NCBI RefSeq assembly: GCF_000717335.1
Contig: NZ_JNYZ01000042.1
Coordinates: 22,069-86,068 of the forward strand
Direction of reading: 5' to 3'
DNA length: 64,000 nt
Source of the DNA: Amycolatopsis jejuensis
GTDB lineage: Bacteria; Actinomycetota; Actinomycetes; Mycobacteriales; Pseudonocardiaceae
A program made the position numbers and the translations under genes. The notes beneath the pieces were generated by a model that was not told the origin of the DNA, did not search any database, and saw nothing but the letters and a program-made list of their open reading frames with translations. Of the stretch, positions 30,195-39,344 are shown piece by piece. Numbering within the stretch: the stretch's first letter is position 1; each line of letters starts with the position of its first letter.

Positions 30195-31259
30195 TCAACC
30201 GCCGATCGCGCTCATCGGCCGGATCGGCTGCGCGAAGCCGGCCTCGTTGATCTCGTGGCCCGCGAGCTTGCCCCACATCGTGGTGCGCCACGCGTCCGCC
30301 ACCTCCTCATCGCGCGCGCCCGCGCGCACGAGGGAACGCAGGTCCGTCTCGTCGTTCGAGAAGAGGCACGAGCGGACGGCGCCGTCGGCGGTGAGCCGGG
30401 TGCGCTCGCACGCCGAGCAGAACGGCCGGGTGACCGACGCGATGACGCCGACGTCGCCCGGTCCGCCGTCGACCAGCCAGCGCTCCGCGGGCGCGCCGCC
30501 GCGCGGGGCCGGGAACGGCGTGAGCGTGAACGCCTCGCCGAGCATCGCCAGGATGCCCTCGGCGGTGATCATGTCGCGGCGGTTCCAGCCGTGCTGCGCG
30601 TCCAGCGGCATCTGCTCGATGAACCGCAGGTGGTAGCCCTCGTCGAGGCAGAACCGCAGCAGCGGCACGGCCTCGTGCTCGTTGTGCCCGCGCATCAGCA
30701 CGGAGTTGACCTTCACCGGCGCCAGCCCGGCGTCGCGCGCGGCGGCCAGCCCGGCCAGCACGTGCGGCAGGCGGTCGCGGCGGGTCAGCTCGGCGAACCG
30801 CTCGCGGTCGATGGTGTCGAGGGACACGTTGATCCGGTCGAGGCCCGCCGCGACCAGGCCGGGTGCGCGTTTCGCGAGCCCGATCCCGTTGGTGGTCATG
30901 GACACCCGCGGCCGCGGCTCGAGCGCGGTGACCCGCTCGATGATGTGCTCCAGGCCGGGGCGTAGCAGCGGTTCCCCGCCGGTGAGGCGGATGTCGGTGA
31001 CCCCGAGCATCTCCACCGCGATGCGCATGAGCCGGATCAGCTCGTCGTCGGTGAGCACCTGCTCGCTCGGCATCCAGTCGAGGCCTTCGGCAGGCATGCA
31101 GTACGTACAGCGCAGATTGCACCGGTCGGTGAGCGACACCCGCAGGTCGGTGGCAACGCGGCCGAACGTGTCGAGCAGGCCGGGATGATCAGGTCTGGGC
31201 GTGCTTGAGGAACCTCGATTGCCGGGGACACGAGGAAACCCGAGAGGTACTGCCGTCAT
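30195..31259 (-). CDS. moaA: GTP 3',8-cyclase MoaA (radical SAM)
   Basis: A 354-residue radical SAM enzyme. The first Fe-S cluster motif is CNLRCTYC; the second is FCSACERTRL with a further Cys in VRSCLF; LTGGEPLLRPGLE binds SAM; the protein ends in the essential Gly-Gly (SAIGG). It converts GTP to 3',8-cyclo-7,8-dihydro-GTP for MoaC. ATG 31259 has no ribosome binding site, but TATCCT (31272-31267 on the minus strand) lies seven bases upstream, consistent with a leaderless mRNA. The MarR gene is divergent. Confidence 0.94.
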   Translation of the reverse strand: MTAVPLGFPRVPGNRGSSSTPRPDHPGLLDTFGRVATDLRVSLTDRCNLRCTYCMPAEGLDWMPSEQVLTDDELIRLMRIAVEMLGVTDIRLTGGEPLLRPGLEHIIERVTALEPRPRVSMTTNGIGLAKRAPGLVAAGLDRINVSLDTIDRERFAELTRRDRLPHVLAGLAAARDAGLAPVKVNSVLMRGHNEHEAVPLLRFCLDEGYHLRFIEQMPLDAQHGWNRRDMITAEGILAMLGEAFTLTPFPAPRGGAPAERWLVDGGPGDVGVIASVTRPFCSACERTRLTADGAVRSCLFSNDETDLRSLVRAGARDEEVADAWRTTMWGKLAGHEINEAGFAQPIRPMSAIGG

Positions 31260-31346
31260 TAGGGTCAGGATAGCCGGAGCGGGCCGGAAAAGCAGACTTG
31301 CGCGCGAGCGGGAAAACAACTCTCGGTCCACGACTGGAGGCACTCG

Positions 31347-31820
31347 GTGAGTACCGGCGAGACGACCTATCCCTTGTCCCAAGGTGAGCTGGCTCACTTT
31401 TCCCGGCTGGCTGCCGAGGTCGGCACGCACACCGTGGTGCGGCATGCCCGCGACGCCGCTCGCGAAGGGCTCTCGGCGACCGAGCGGCAAGCCCTCGAAC
31501 TCGTCGGACAAACTGCGGATTCCCTTACGCCAGGCCGGATCGGGGCGCTCACCGGACTGTCCACCGGAGCTGTGACCGGGGTGCTGGACCGGCTCGAGAA
31601 GGCCGGTCTGGTGCGCCGCGAACGCGACCGGATCGACCGGCGGAAGGTGCTCGTGGCGGTCACCGAGGCGGGTCGCGAGCGGCTTGCCGGGATTGCGCGC
31701 AGCGCCGCCGGGGACCTCGCCCGCGTGCTCGCGGAGTTCTCTCCGGCCGAGCGGAATGTGCTCGAGCGTTATCAGAACGCAATGCTCGAAGCGTTACGCG
31801 AAAATGCGCACCCCGCATAG
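31347..31820 (+). CDS. MarR family transcriptional regulator
   Basis: A 157-residue winged-helix regulator. GTG 31347 follows TGGAGGCACTCG. Recognition region: LTPGRIGALTGLSTGAVTGV and LDRLEKAGLVRRERDRIDRR, with the beta-wing KVLVAVTEAGRERL. It lies immediately before the molybdate regulator and transporter genes and is divergent from moaA; control of one of these is plausible but unproven. A 14-bp palindrome follows its stop codon. Confidence 0.88.
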   Translation: MSTGETTYPLSQGELAHFSRLAAEVGTHTVVRHARDAAREGLSATERQALELVGQTADSLTPGRIGALTGLSTGAVTGVLDRLEKAGLVRRERDRIDRRKVLVAVTEAGRERLAGIARSAAGDLARVLAEFSPAERNVLERYQNAMLEALRENAHPA

Positions 31821-31824
31821 CTTT

Positions 31825-31846
31825 TCCGCATCTGCGGAGATAATGT
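31825..31846 (+). promoter_or_regulatory. Promoter with operator palindrome for the mod genes
   Basis: TCCGCATCTGCGGA (31825-31838) is a perfect dyad immediately upstream of a good -10 hexamer, TAATGT (31841-31846), which is seven bases before the ATG at 31854. A repressor bound there would block the promoter, and the transcript would be leaderless. The MarR protein or the ModE-like protein are the obvious candidates. Confidence 0.55.
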
Positions 31847-31853
31847 TTCGGCC

Positions 31854-32258
31854 ATGCCGCAATTTCGGTTGTCCGAGGCCGCCCGGCTCCTCGGCGTCAG
31901 TGACGACACAGTTCGCCGGTGGGTCCGCGCGGGGCAGCTGACCGCAACGGACGACGCCGCCGGCCGGAAAGTCGTCGACGGTGCCCAGCTCGCCGGGTTC
32001 GCACGTGCGCAGGCCGCGGTGCAGGACGATCCGTCGGCGGTCGGCCGCTCCGCCCGCAACCGCTTCGTCGGGCTGGTCACCGAGGTCATCGCCGACAAGG
32101 TGATGGCGCAGGTCGAGCTGCAGTGCGGGGCGCACCGAGTGGTGTCACTGATGAGCACCGAAGCCGTCCGTGAGCTCGGGCTGCGCCCCGGCGTGCTCGC
32201 GGTGGCCGTGGTGAAGGCGACCACCGTCGTCGTGGAAACCCCGGAAGGATCCAGATGA
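31854..32258 (+). CDS. ModE-like regulator: MerR/Xis-type helix-turn-helix plus TOBE molybdate-binding domain
   Basis: A 134-residue two-domain protein. Residues 1-55 are a helix-turn-helix (FRLSEAARLLGVSDDTVRRW, VRAGQLTATDDAAGRKVVDG) and residues 66-132 a Mop/TOBE domain ([32 protein letters not shown]) that binds molybdate or tungstate. Actinobacteria use this short form instead of E. coli-type ModE. It overlaps modA by four bases (ATGA), so it probably senses molybdate and controls the transporter operon, including itself. Confidence 0.87.
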   Translation: MPQFRLSEAARLLGVSDDTVRRWVRAGQLTATDDAAGRKVVDGAQLAGFARAQAAVQDDPSAVGRSARNRFVGLVTEVIADKVMAQVELQCGAHRVVSLMSTEAVRELGLRPGVLAVAVVKATTVVVETPEGSR

Positions 32259-33043
32259 AGAAGCTCGCCCTCGTCGCCGGAACCGCGGCGATCGCGATGT
32301 TCGCCGGTGCCTGCAGCTCCAGCGACCAGCCAAGCACCGCCGCCAGTTCGAGCCCGGCTGCGGCAGGCGGCACTCTCACGGTGTTCGCCGCGGCGTCGCT
32401 CACCGAGTCCTTCAACGCGCTTGGCAAGCAGTTCGAGGCCGCGCACCCGGGCGTCAAGGTCACCTTCGACTACGAGGGGTCCTCCGCGCTCGTGCAGAAG
32501 CTGGACAACGGCGCGAAGGCCGACGTGTTCGCCTCGGCGGACCAGAAGAACATGGACAAGGCAGTGCAGGACGGGGTGATCGACGGCCAGCCTGCCGTGT
32601 TCGCCACCAACAAGCTGGCGATCGCGGTGGCCAAGGGCAATCCGAAGGGCATCAAGACCTTCGCGGACCTGGTCAAGCCCGGGTTGAACGTCGTCGTGTG
32701 CGCGCAGCAGGTGCCGTGCGGGTCGGCCACCGAGAAGGTGGAGAAGAGCACGGGTACCACGCTCAAGCCGGTGAGCGAGGAGACGAACGTCAAGCAGGTG
32801 CTGGCGAAGGTGCAGTCGGGCGACGCCGACGCGGGGCTGGTGTACGTCACCGACGCGACGTCGGCGGCGGGCAAGGTGGACAAGGTCGACTTCCCGGAGT
32901 CTTCGGGGGCGGTCAACCAGTACCCGATCGCGGTGGTGAAGAACGCCCCGCAGGCTGCGCTGGCCAAGCAGTTCACCGAGTTCATCCTCGGTGCCGATGG
33001 CAAGGCCGAGCTGGCCAAGATCGGGTTTGGCCCGGGCAAGTAG
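32255..33043 (+). CDS. modA: Molybdate ABC transporter substrate-binding lipoprotein ModA
   Basis: A 262-residue lipoprotein. Signal peptide [20 protein letters not shown] gives lipobox AGAC. The mature protein shows the ModA pattern: [59 protein letters not shown], and [17 protein letters not shown]. It binds molybdate or tungstate outside the membrane and passes it to ModB. The gene overlaps the ModE-like gene by four bases and its stop lies at or inside the modB start region. Confidence 0.95.
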   Translation: MKKLALVAGTAAIAMFAGACSSSDQPSTAASSSPAAAGGTLTVFAAASLTESFNALGKQFEAAHPGVKVTFDYEGSSALVQKLDNGAKADVFASADQKNMDKAVQDGVIDGQPAVFATNKLAIAVAKGNPKGIKTFADLVKPGLNVVVCAQQVPCGSATEKVEKSTGTTLKPVSEETNVKQVLAKVQSGDADAGLVYVTDATSAAGKVDKVDFPESSGAVNQYPIAVVKNAPQAALAKQFTEFILGADGKAELAKIGFGPGK

Positions 33044-33089
33044 GGCGCGCTCGGGGGCGGCGGCCGCGGTCCGGCCGCCGCACGCCCGG

Positions 33090-33866
33090 GTGCCCCTCGT
33101 CCTCTGGTTCCCCGCCGTCGCCGCGCTGGCGCTCGTGGTGCTGCCGGTCGTCGGCCTTCTCGTCCGGTCCGACCTCACGCGGCTGCCGTCGCTGCTGGTC
33201 ACGTCGTCGTCGTTGAACGCGCTCCGGCTGTCGCTGGTCACCGCGGCACTGTCCACTGTGGCCTGTGTACTGCTCGGGGTACCACTGGCGGTCGTGCTCG
33301 CCCGTTCGCGGGTACGCGGGGCGCGGCTGTTGCGCTCGATCGTCCTGCTGCCGCTGGTATTGCCGCCTGTCGTCGGTGGACTGGCGTTGCTGTACCTGCT
33401 GGGACGCAAGGGTTTTCTCGGCATGTTCGTGACCTGGCTGTCCGGCGAGCAGGTGCCGTTCACCACCACCGCGGTGGTGATTGCACAGACGTTCGTCGCG
33501 ATGCCGTTCCTCGTCGTCAGCCTGGAAGGGGCGCTGCGCGGAGCCGGTGACCGGTACGAGCAGGTGGCCTCGACGCTCGGCGCGCGCCCGTGGACGGTGT
33601 TCCGCCGCGTCACGGTGCCCCTGCTGCTGCCGGCGCTCGGTTCCGGTGTCGTGCTCAGTTTTGCCCGTGCGCTGGGGGAATTCGGTGCGACGATCACGTT
33701 CGCGGGCAGCCTGGAGGGCGTCACGCGGACGTTGCCGCTCGAGGTCTACACCCAGGCCGAGGTGGACATCGACAGTGCGGTCGCGCTGGCGTTATTGCTC
33801 ATCGTGGTCGCGATCCTGGTCATCGCGGTCGCGCGGCCGCGGTCGTGGGAAGGCGACCTGCGATGA
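33090..33866 (+). CDS. modB: Molybdate ABC transporter permease ModB
   Basis: About 258 residues, five or six transmembrane helices ([20 protein letters not shown] at the start, [17 protein letters not shown] at the end) and the EAA loop [20 protein letters not shown]. The start is uncertain: GTG 33090 gives a natural N-terminus, but TTG 33027 would overlap modA and add 21 basic residues; neither has a clear ribosome binding site. It forms the channel for molybdate. It overlaps modC by four bases. Confidence 0.92.
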   Translation: MPLVLWFPAVAALALVVLPVVGLLVRSDLTRLPSLLVTSSSLNALRLSLVTAALSTVACVLLGVPLAVVLARSRVRGARLLRSIVLLPLVLPPVVGGLALLYLLGRKGFLGMFVTWLSGEQVPFTTTAVVIAQTFVAMPFLVVSLEGALRGAGDRYEQVASTLGARPWTVFRRVTVPLLLPALGSGVVLSFARALGEFGATITFAGSLEGVTRTLPLEVYTQAEVDIDSAVALALLLIVVAILVIAVARPRSWEGDLR

Positions 33867-34942
33867 CACTTTCCGCGCGGCTGGCGCTCACCCGTGGCGA
33901 GTTCTCGCTCGACGTCGATTTCACCGTGCCCGGCGGCAGCGTGCTGGCGTTGCTGGGGCCGAACGGGTCCGGAAAGTCCACTGTGCTCGGTGGGCTCGCC
34001 GGTCTGCTGCCGGTGTCGTCTGCCGACATCGTGCTCGCCGAACGCCGATTGGCCGGGGACGGCGTCGACCTTCCGCCACACGAACGGCGGATCGGCTTGC
34101 TGTCCCAGGACGCCTTGCTGTTCCCCCATCTGTCCGCAGTGGACAATGTCGCGTTCGCCCCGCGGTCGAAGGGCGCCGGACGCTTGCCCGCGCGGGAAAT
34201 CGCCGAGCGCTGGCTGTCCGAAGTGGACGCTGCGGAGTTCGCGGACCGGCGGCCGACCCAGCTGTCGGGTGGGCAGCAGCAACGGGTCGCGATTGCCAGG
34301 GCATTGGCGTCGGAGCCGTCGCTTTTGCTGCTGGACGAACCGTTTGCCGCGCTGGACGTCGATTCGGCACCGGCGATCCGCGGCCTGCTGCGCCGAGTGT
34401 TGCGAGACGGGCCGACCACCGTCCTGGTCACGCACGATCCGCTCGACGCGCTCGCATTGGCCGACCACGTGGCCGTGATGGCCGAGGGCCGGATCGTGGA
34501 ACGCGGGCCGACGCGGGACGTCCTTGCCGCGCCGCGCACCGCGTTCACCGCTCGGATTGCCGGGCTGAACCTGGTGTCGGGAGTGGCGGTCGCCGACGGG
34601 TTGCGCACGCATTCGGGCGAGGTCGTCGCGGGATTGCTGACGCCGGACACGGTGGTGGGCGAGGCGGCGGTCGCGGTGTTCGAGCCCAACGCGGTCGCGG
34701 TGTACCCGCACGACGGCGAGCATCACGGCAGTCCGCGCAACACGGTCGAGACCACAGTGGCCGCACTCGAACCGCACGGTCCGGTGATCCGGCTGCGCGC
34801 GGCCGGTGGTCCGCCGTGGGCGCGTGGGCTGGCCGCGGACCTCACGCCGGCGGCTGTTGCGGACCTCGGGCTGGAGCCGGGGTCGGCGGTCACGCTCTCG
34901 ATCAAGGCCGCGACGGTGGCTGTGCACCCGGCCGCCGACTGA
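33863..34942 (+). CDS. modC: Molybdate ABC transporter ATP-binding protein ModC
   Basis: A 359-residue ATPase: Walker [11 protein letters not shown]-loop [13 protein letters not shown], signature [15 protein letters not shown], Walker [16 protein letters not shown], switch His in [12 protein letters not shown]-terminal extension of about 120 residues includes a Mop/TOBE-like domain ([40 protein letters not shown]) that lets ModC respond to intracellular oxyanion. ATG 33863 overlaps the modB stop. It ends the mod operon. Confidence 0.94.
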   Translation: MTLSARLALTRGEFSLDVDFTVPGGSVLALLGPNGSGKSTVLGGLAGLLPVSSADIVLAERRLAGDGVDLPPHERRIGLLSQDALLFPHLSAVDNVAFAPRSKGAGRLPAREIAERWLSEVDAAEFADRRPTQLSGGQQQRVAIARALASEPSLLLLDEPFAALDVDSAPAIRGLLRRVLRDGPTTVLVTHDPLDALALADHVAVMAEGRIVERGPTRDVLAAPRTAFTARIAGLNLVSGVAVADGLRTHSGEVVAGLLTPDTVVGEAAVAVFEPNAVAVYPHDGEHHGSPRNTVETTVAALEPHGPVIRLRAAGGPPWARGLAADLTPAAVADLGLEPGSAVTLSIKAATVAVHPAAD

Positions 34943-34990
34943 TACGGTTCAGACTCGCTTGACCGATCGAGAAGCGAGGGGCCTGCGACG

Positions 34991-35785
34991 GTGACCGAAG
35001 CCCGGTGGACCTATCTGAGCGACATGGACGGCGTCCTGGTGCGCGAGGAGCACCTCGTGCCCGGCGCGGACGAGTTCCTTGCCGAGCTGCGCGACAACGC
35101 CATCGACTTCCTGGTGCTCACCAACAACTCCATCTACACCCCGCGCGACCTGCGGGCGCGGCTGCTGCGCACTGGTCTGGACATCCCGGAGGAGTCGATC
35201 TGGACCTCGGCGCTGGCCACCGCGAAGTTCCTCGATTCGCAGCGGCCGAACGGCACCGCGTTCGTGATCGGCGAGGCAGGGCTCACCACGGCACTGCACG
35301 AGGTCGGGTACGTGCTCACCGAGCGCGATCCGGACTACGTCGTACTCGGCGAGACCCGGACGTACAGCTTCACCTCGATCACCAACGCGATCCGGCTGAT
35401 CGAACGGGGCGCGAAGTTCATCGCGACGAACCCGGATGCCACCGGGCCGAGCGTCGAGGGGTCGATGCCGGCGACCGGGTCGGTCGCGGCGCTGATCGAG
35501 AAGGCGACCGGGCGCTCGCCGTACTACGTGGGCAAGCCGAACCCGCTCATGATGCGGTCGGCGCTGCGGCAGCTCGGCGCGCACTCGGAGTCGACGCTCA
35601 TGATCGGCGACCGGATGGACACCGACGTGCACTCCGGAATCGAGGCCGGTCTGCAGACGATTCTGGTGCTCACTGGCATTTCCACGGCGGAATCGGTGGA
35701 CAATTTCCCCTACCGTCCCACGAAGGTCCTCGACTCGGTCGCCGACCTGATCGGGCGAACGCGTGACCCGTTCGGCGAAGGCTGA
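34991..35785 (+). CDS. HAD-IIA family phosphatase (NagD-like)
   Basis: A 264-residue phosphatase starting GTG 34991. Motif I is DMDGVLV (nucleophile Asp plus general-acid Asp), motif II LTNNS, and motif [25 protein letters not shown]; the cap region between them is of the C2 type seen in NagD and p-nitrophenyl phosphatases. Natural substrates in this group vary (sugar phosphates, nucleotides, glycerol phosphate) and cannot be chosen here. The motif-I residue after DMDG is Val rather than the common Thr. Confidence 0.88.
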   Translation: MTEARWTYLSDMDGVLVREEHLVPGADEFLAELRDNAIDFLVLTNNSIYTPRDLRARLLRTGLDIPEESIWTSALATAKFLDSQRPNGTAFVIGEAGLTTALHEVGYVLTERDPDYVVLGETRTYSFTSITNAIRLIERGAKFIATNPDATGPSVEGSMPATGSVAALIEKATGRSPYYVGKPNPLMMRSALRQLGAHSESTLMIGDRMDTDVHSGIEAGLQTILVLTGISTAESVDNFPYRPTKVLDSVADLIGRTRDPFGEG

Positions 35786-35822
35786 CCGGCCACCGCCCGG
35801 GAGCAGGGCATATCGTCGAGCG

Positions 35823-36617
35823 ATGAGCGTGTATGTGGTGGGCGACGTCCACGGGCATCGTGATGCCCTGGCCGACGCCTTGCGCGCCGAGGGTCTGGTC
35901 GACGGCGACGGCGCTTGGACCGGCGCCGAAGACCGGTTGTGGTTCCTCGGCGATTTCACCGACCGCGGCCCGGACGGCGTCGGCGTCATCGACCTCGTGC
36001 GCGGCCTGCAGGAGCAGGCGGCCGACGCCGGCGGGCAGGTGGAGATGCTGCTGGGCAACCACGAGATCCTGCTGCTCGGGATGTACCACTTCGGCGACCG
36101 TCCGGTGCCGTCCGGCTTCGGCCCGCGCAGTTTCGCCCGCAGCTGGGAGATCAACGGCGGCCTGCTGTCGGACCAGGACCGGCTCACTCCGGAGCACATC
36201 GAATGGCTCACCGAGCGCCCGCTGGTCGCGCTGGACGAGGACCATCTGCTGCTGCACTCGGACACGCTCGAATACCTCGACTGGGGCGAGGATCTCGACA
36301 CGATCAACGCCACCGCGCACGACATCCTGACCGGCAGCAACCTCGAATCCTGGTGGGACGTGTGGCGCCGGATGACCACCCGGTACGCCTTCCGTGGCCC
36401 GGCAGGCGAGGAGAACGCCGACCGGCTGCTGGCGGCGCTTGGCGGTTCGCGGATCGTCCACGGGCACAGCGTGATCGCCGACCAGCTGGGGATTCACCCG
36501 TCGCAGATCGAAGGCCCGTACCTGTACGCGGGCGGCAAGGCGCTGGGTATCGACGGCGGGTTGTTCGTGGGCGGGCCGTGCCTCGTGGTGAAGCTGCCGT
36601 TCGAACCGGAGGACTAG
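35823..36617 (+). CDS. Calcineurin-like metallophosphoesterase (PPP-type phosphatase)
   Basis: A 264-residue binuclear-metal phosphoesterase: GDVHGHRDAL, FLGDFTDRGPDGVGV, LLGNHEILLLG, then HSDTLEYLDWG and the C-terminal VHGHSVIADQLG. The GDxHG / GDxxDRG / GNHE series is that of PPP-type protein phosphatases, and the bacterial short forms resemble ApaH/PrpA. Substrate undetermined. ATG 35823 is used; the stop overlaps that of the convergent YccF gene by four bases (CTAG). Confidence 0.88.
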   Translation: MSVYVVGDVHGHRDALADALRAEGLVDGDGAWTGAEDRLWFLGDFTDRGPDGVGVIDLVRGLQEQAADAGGQVEMLLGNHEILLLGMYHFGDRPVPSGFGPRSFARSWEINGGLLSDQDRLTPEHIEWLTERPLVALDEDHLLLHSDTLEYLDWGEDLDTINATAHDILTGSNLESWWDVWRRMTTRYAFRGPAGEENADRLLAALGGSRIVHGHSVIADQLGIHPSQIEGPYLYAGGKALGIDGGLFVGGPCLVVKLPFEPED

Positions 36618-36985
36618 GCGTCCACGATTTCCTTGCCGAGCGGCATCAGGGAGACCGGGATCATCTTGAAATTCGCCAGTCCGAGCGGGATTCCGATGAT
36701 CGTGATGCACAGCAGCGTGCCGGTGATCAGGTGCCCGATGCTGAGCCACAGCCCGGCGAACACGAACCAGATCACGTTGCCGAGGAACGAGCCGACGCCC
36801 GCGTCCCGCCGGTCGACCACCGTGCGCCCGAACGGCCACAACGCGTAGTTCGCGATCCGGAACGAAGCGATGCCGAAGGGGATCGTGACGATCAGGATGC
36901 AGCAGATCACGCCGGCGACCAGGTAGCCCAGGGCCATCCAGAAGCCGCACAGCACGAGCCAGAGTGCATTGAGAATCAGGCGCAT
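36614..36985 (-). CDS. YccF domain inner membrane protein
   Basis: A 123-residue membrane protein with two repeated hydrophobic modules, each ending in an IPFG/IPLG-type turn: ALWLVLCGFWMALGYLVAG with IVTIPFGIASFRIANYALWP, and NVIWFVFAGLWLSIGHLITG with IIGIPLGLANFKMIPVSLMP. This internal duplication is the YccF (DUF307) signature; I recall Rv0870c as its mycobacterial relative at the same place relative to moaA. ATG 36985 shares one base with the PhzF stop (TGATG), indicating coupling. Function unknown. Confidence 0.88.
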   Translation of the reverse strand: MRLILNALWLVLCGFWMALGYLVAGVICCILIVTIPFGIASFRIANYALWPFGRTVVDRRDAGVGSFLGNVIWFVFAGLWLSIGHLITGTLLCITIIGIPLGLANFKMIPVSLMPLGKEIVDA

Positions 36986-37725
36986 CAGACGTGCAACTCC
37001 CCGCTCACCACGGTGACCGCCTGCCCGCGCAGCAGGACCCGGTCGCCTCGGACTTCCACGCGAACGGTCCCGCCGCGCTCGGACAGCTGTGCTCCGGTCA
37101 GGGCGGTTTTGCCCAGTTTTTCCGCCCAGTACGGGGCGAGGCAGCAGTGCGCGGACCCGGTGACGGGATCCTCGTCGACCCCAACGCCGGGTCCGAAGAA
37201 GCGGCTGACGAAGTCGTCTCCCGGCGCGGTGATCACGAGCCGCCCGGTCCAGGTTTCGCGGAGGGCGTCGAGGTCCGGCTGCGCTTTGCGGACCGCGTCG
37301 GCGCTTTCGAGGACGACGAACAGGTTTTCCCGCGCCCGTCCGGTGAATCTCGCTCCGGGGATGATGTGGTTCAGGTCTTCGCCGGTTTCGAGGGGCGGGT
37401 CGGCCGGGAAGTCCATCTCGATCCAGTCGCCGGTTTTGGTGCAGGTGAGGTGGCCGCTGAGGGTGTCGTAGACCTGCCGCCCGCCGAGAACGTGCGTGAC
37501 GGCGACGGTGGCGTGCCCGCAGAGCGCGACTTCCTTGGTGGGCGTGAACCAGCGAAGGGACTTCACGTCGCCTCGGTTGACCACGAAGGCCGTCTCGGAG
37601 TGCTTCATCTCGGCCGCGACCTGCTGCATCCACCCGGCGTCCGCAGGCTCGTCGAGCACGACGACCCCGGCCGGATTCCCGGTGAAAGCCCGGTCGGTGA
37701 ACGCGTCGACGAGGTGGAATCGCAT
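36985..37725 (-). CDS. PhzF family epimerase/isomerase-like protein
   Basis: A 246-residue member of the PhzF/diaminopimelate epimerase fold. ATG 37725 begins MRFHLVDAFTDRAFTGNPAG, the typical PhzF opening (xDaFtdxpFxGNPAgV); further signatures are MKHSETAFV (catalytic Glu in this family), TPTKEVALCGHATVA and DEDPVTGSAHCCLAPYW. It need not make phenazines; most PhzF homologues have unknown substrates. No phenazine genes are nearby. In-frame Met codons up to 60 bases upstream are possible starts. Confidence 0.9.
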   Translation of the reverse strand: MRFHLVDAFTDRAFTGNPAGVVVLDEPADAGWMQQVAAEMKHSETAFVVNRGDVKSLRWFTPTKEVALCGHATVAVTHVLGGRQVYDTLSGHLTCTKTGDWIEMDFPADPPLETGEDLNHIIPGARFTGRARENLFVVLESADAVRKAQPDLDALRETWTGRLVITAPGDDFVSRFFGPGVGVDEDPVTGSAHCCLAPYWAEKLGKTALTGAQLSERGGTVRVEVRGDRVLLRGQAVTVVSGELHV

Positions 37726-37798
37726 GGTGTCGACGGTACCTGGGCTCATGGGGTCCATCGTTCCCGACATCGGCCGCGCCGGCATCGGGGATTTTCCC

Positions 37799-39049
37799 TT
37801 ACCTCGCAGCGATGTTCCCGTTGATGATCACCGTGGCCGGCCGCCCGAGCGCCGCCGGGAGGTCCCCATCCACGACGACCAGATCGGCGTCGAAACCGGG
37901 CCGGATCCGCCCTTTCGTGGCGAACCCACACCCGTCGGCAGCGACCGACGTCGCCGACGCAAGCGCTTCCACCAGCGGAACCCCGGCGGTGACCAGCCCG
38001 GCCACCGACCACGGCAACACCCCGTGCGGCTTACCCTGGTTGATCCCGGAATCACCACCGGACACCGTCCGGACCCCTTTCGCGAACATCGTCGCCGCAT
38101 CCTTCGCGCGAGCCTCCACCGACAGCCCATACCGCGCCAGCAGCCGCCGAATCTTCTCCGGCGGCACCATGCCGGGCATGACCCCGATGGTCGGACAGAC
38201 AGCGATGTTTCTGCTGCTCAGCTTGTGGATCAGGCGGTCACTGAGCCGAACCCCGTCGGGCGTGAGGCAGGTACAGTGCTCAATCCCGTCCGCACCAGCG
38301 TCGACGGCCTGCTCGACGGCAGCGAGCGCATGAGCGTGCACCGTGACCGGCAGGTTTGCGGCGTGGGCAAGGTCGACGATCAGGCGAAGGTCGGGGTCAC
38401 TGAACTGGCAGCTGTAGACGTCGGTGCCCTGCGTGTTGATCCCGCCGCTGCCCATGATCTTGACGACGTCGACCCCACGGTCCACCCGCTCGGCGATTGC
38501 GTCCCGGATCTGCTTGACCCCACTGACCGCGCCACCCATGTTCCAGCAGTGCCCACCGGGGATGGTGATGGGCGGCCCGGCTGTCGCGACTTTTGGCAGG
38601 CCTTCGCGGTTACGCCAGTCCTGGGTGGCGAAGTTGCGGTCACCGAGGTCCCGTACCGCGGTGACGCCCGCCGCGAGCTGACGTCGGAGGCCGGCCTCGA
38701 TCACCTGGGCCTGCTGGGTCGGGTCGTGGTCGGCCAGCCGGTCGAGGGCGCCTTCCTTGCTGTCGCAACAGAGGTGAACGTGCGCGTCGATCAGCCCGGG
38801 GAGGAGGGTTCCGCCGGGGAAATCGAGGACTTGGTCTGCTTGCGGGGTCTCTTGTGGAGTCTTTTGCGGGGTCTTTTGTGTCGTCGGTCCTGACGCCGTT
38901 GGCCCTGACGCCGTTGGCCCTGATGCCGGTCCTGTTGCTGGGCCGACCGAAGTGATCCGACCGTCGTCAACCAGCACGACGGTCCCTTCCGGCAGGAACC
39001 GCTCCCCGTCGAAAACCCGCTCCGCGCGCACCGCCAGCCTGCTGCCCAT
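37799..39049 (-). CDS. Amidohydrolase family metal-dependent hydrolase with low-complexity insertion
   Basis: A 416-residue amidohydrolase. Metal ligands: HxH in LIDAHVHLCC, the lysine in DVVKIMGSGG, HAHALAAVEQAVDAGADGIE with the next ligand His in GIEHCTCL, and GGDSG. The C-terminal TTV motif (GFDADLVVVDGDLPAALGRP) closes the beta-sandwich. The closest types are Xaa-Pro dipeptidase-like and imidazolonepropionase-like enzymes. Between residues 39 and 73 there is an unusual repeat-built insertion (TASGP repeated, QKTP/QETP repeated) in a surface loop of the beta-sandwich. ATG 39049 chosen. Confidence 0.88.
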   Translation of the reverse strand: MGSRLAVRAERVFDGERFLPEGTVVLVDDGRITSVGPATGPASGPTASGPTASGPTTQKTPQKTPQETPQADQVLDFPGGTLLPGLIDAHVHLCCDSKEGALDRLADHDPTQQAQVIEAGLRRQLAAGVTAVRDLGDRNFATQDWRNREGLPKVATAGPPITIPGGHCWNMGGAVSGVKQIRDAIAERVDRGVDVVKIMGSGGINTQGTDVYSCQFSDPDLRLIVDLAHAANLPVTVHAHALAAVEQAVDAGADGIEHCTCLTPDGVRLSDRLIHKLSSRNIAVCPTIGVMPGMVPPEKIRRLLARYGLSVEARAKDAATMFAKGVRTVSGGDSGINQGKPHGVLPWSVAGLVTAGVPLVEALASATSVAADGCGFATKGRIRPGFDADLVVVDGDLPAALGRPATVIINGNIAAR

Positions 39050-39110
39050 GGGCTCACCTCACCCAGAGGTCGCTCGGCGCCGCAGTTTTGTTGCCAACCT
39101 GCGCGGGTTG

Positions 39111-39339
39111 TCTTTGCCGCGACCCGCCCAGGTTGCCCTTGCTACCACCCGCACGGGTAGCCGCTGCCGCTGCCGCCGCCCAGCGCGCGTCGTCTTTGCC
39201 ACCGCCCGCGCAGAATGTCTTCGCCGCGACCCGCGCAGTTGCCGTTGCTGCCACCCGCACGGGTTGCCGCTGCAGCCACTGGTGCGCGTCGTCTTTGCCG
39301 CCGCCCGCGCAGAATGTCTTCGCCGCCGCTCGCGCAGGC
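39111..39339. repeat. 99-bp tandem repeat, about 2.3 copies, intergenic
   Basis: A unit starting GCGCGTCGTCTTTGCC at 39185 recurs at 39284 (99 bp later) with few changes, both followed by CCGCCCGCGCAGAATGTC; a partial degenerate copy precedes at 39111-39183. It fills the whole gap between the PPE-like gene stop and the amidohydrolase start. Frames through it code only Arg/Ala/Gly-rich text on all strands, so I do not call a gene. Confidence 0.7.
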
Positions 39340-39344
39340 GCCCG

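Noticed and set aside
35915..37471. Rightward open frame of 518 codons across the phosphoesterase, YccF and PhzF genes
   Set aside because: It crosses three real genes in other frames and has no recognisable domain.
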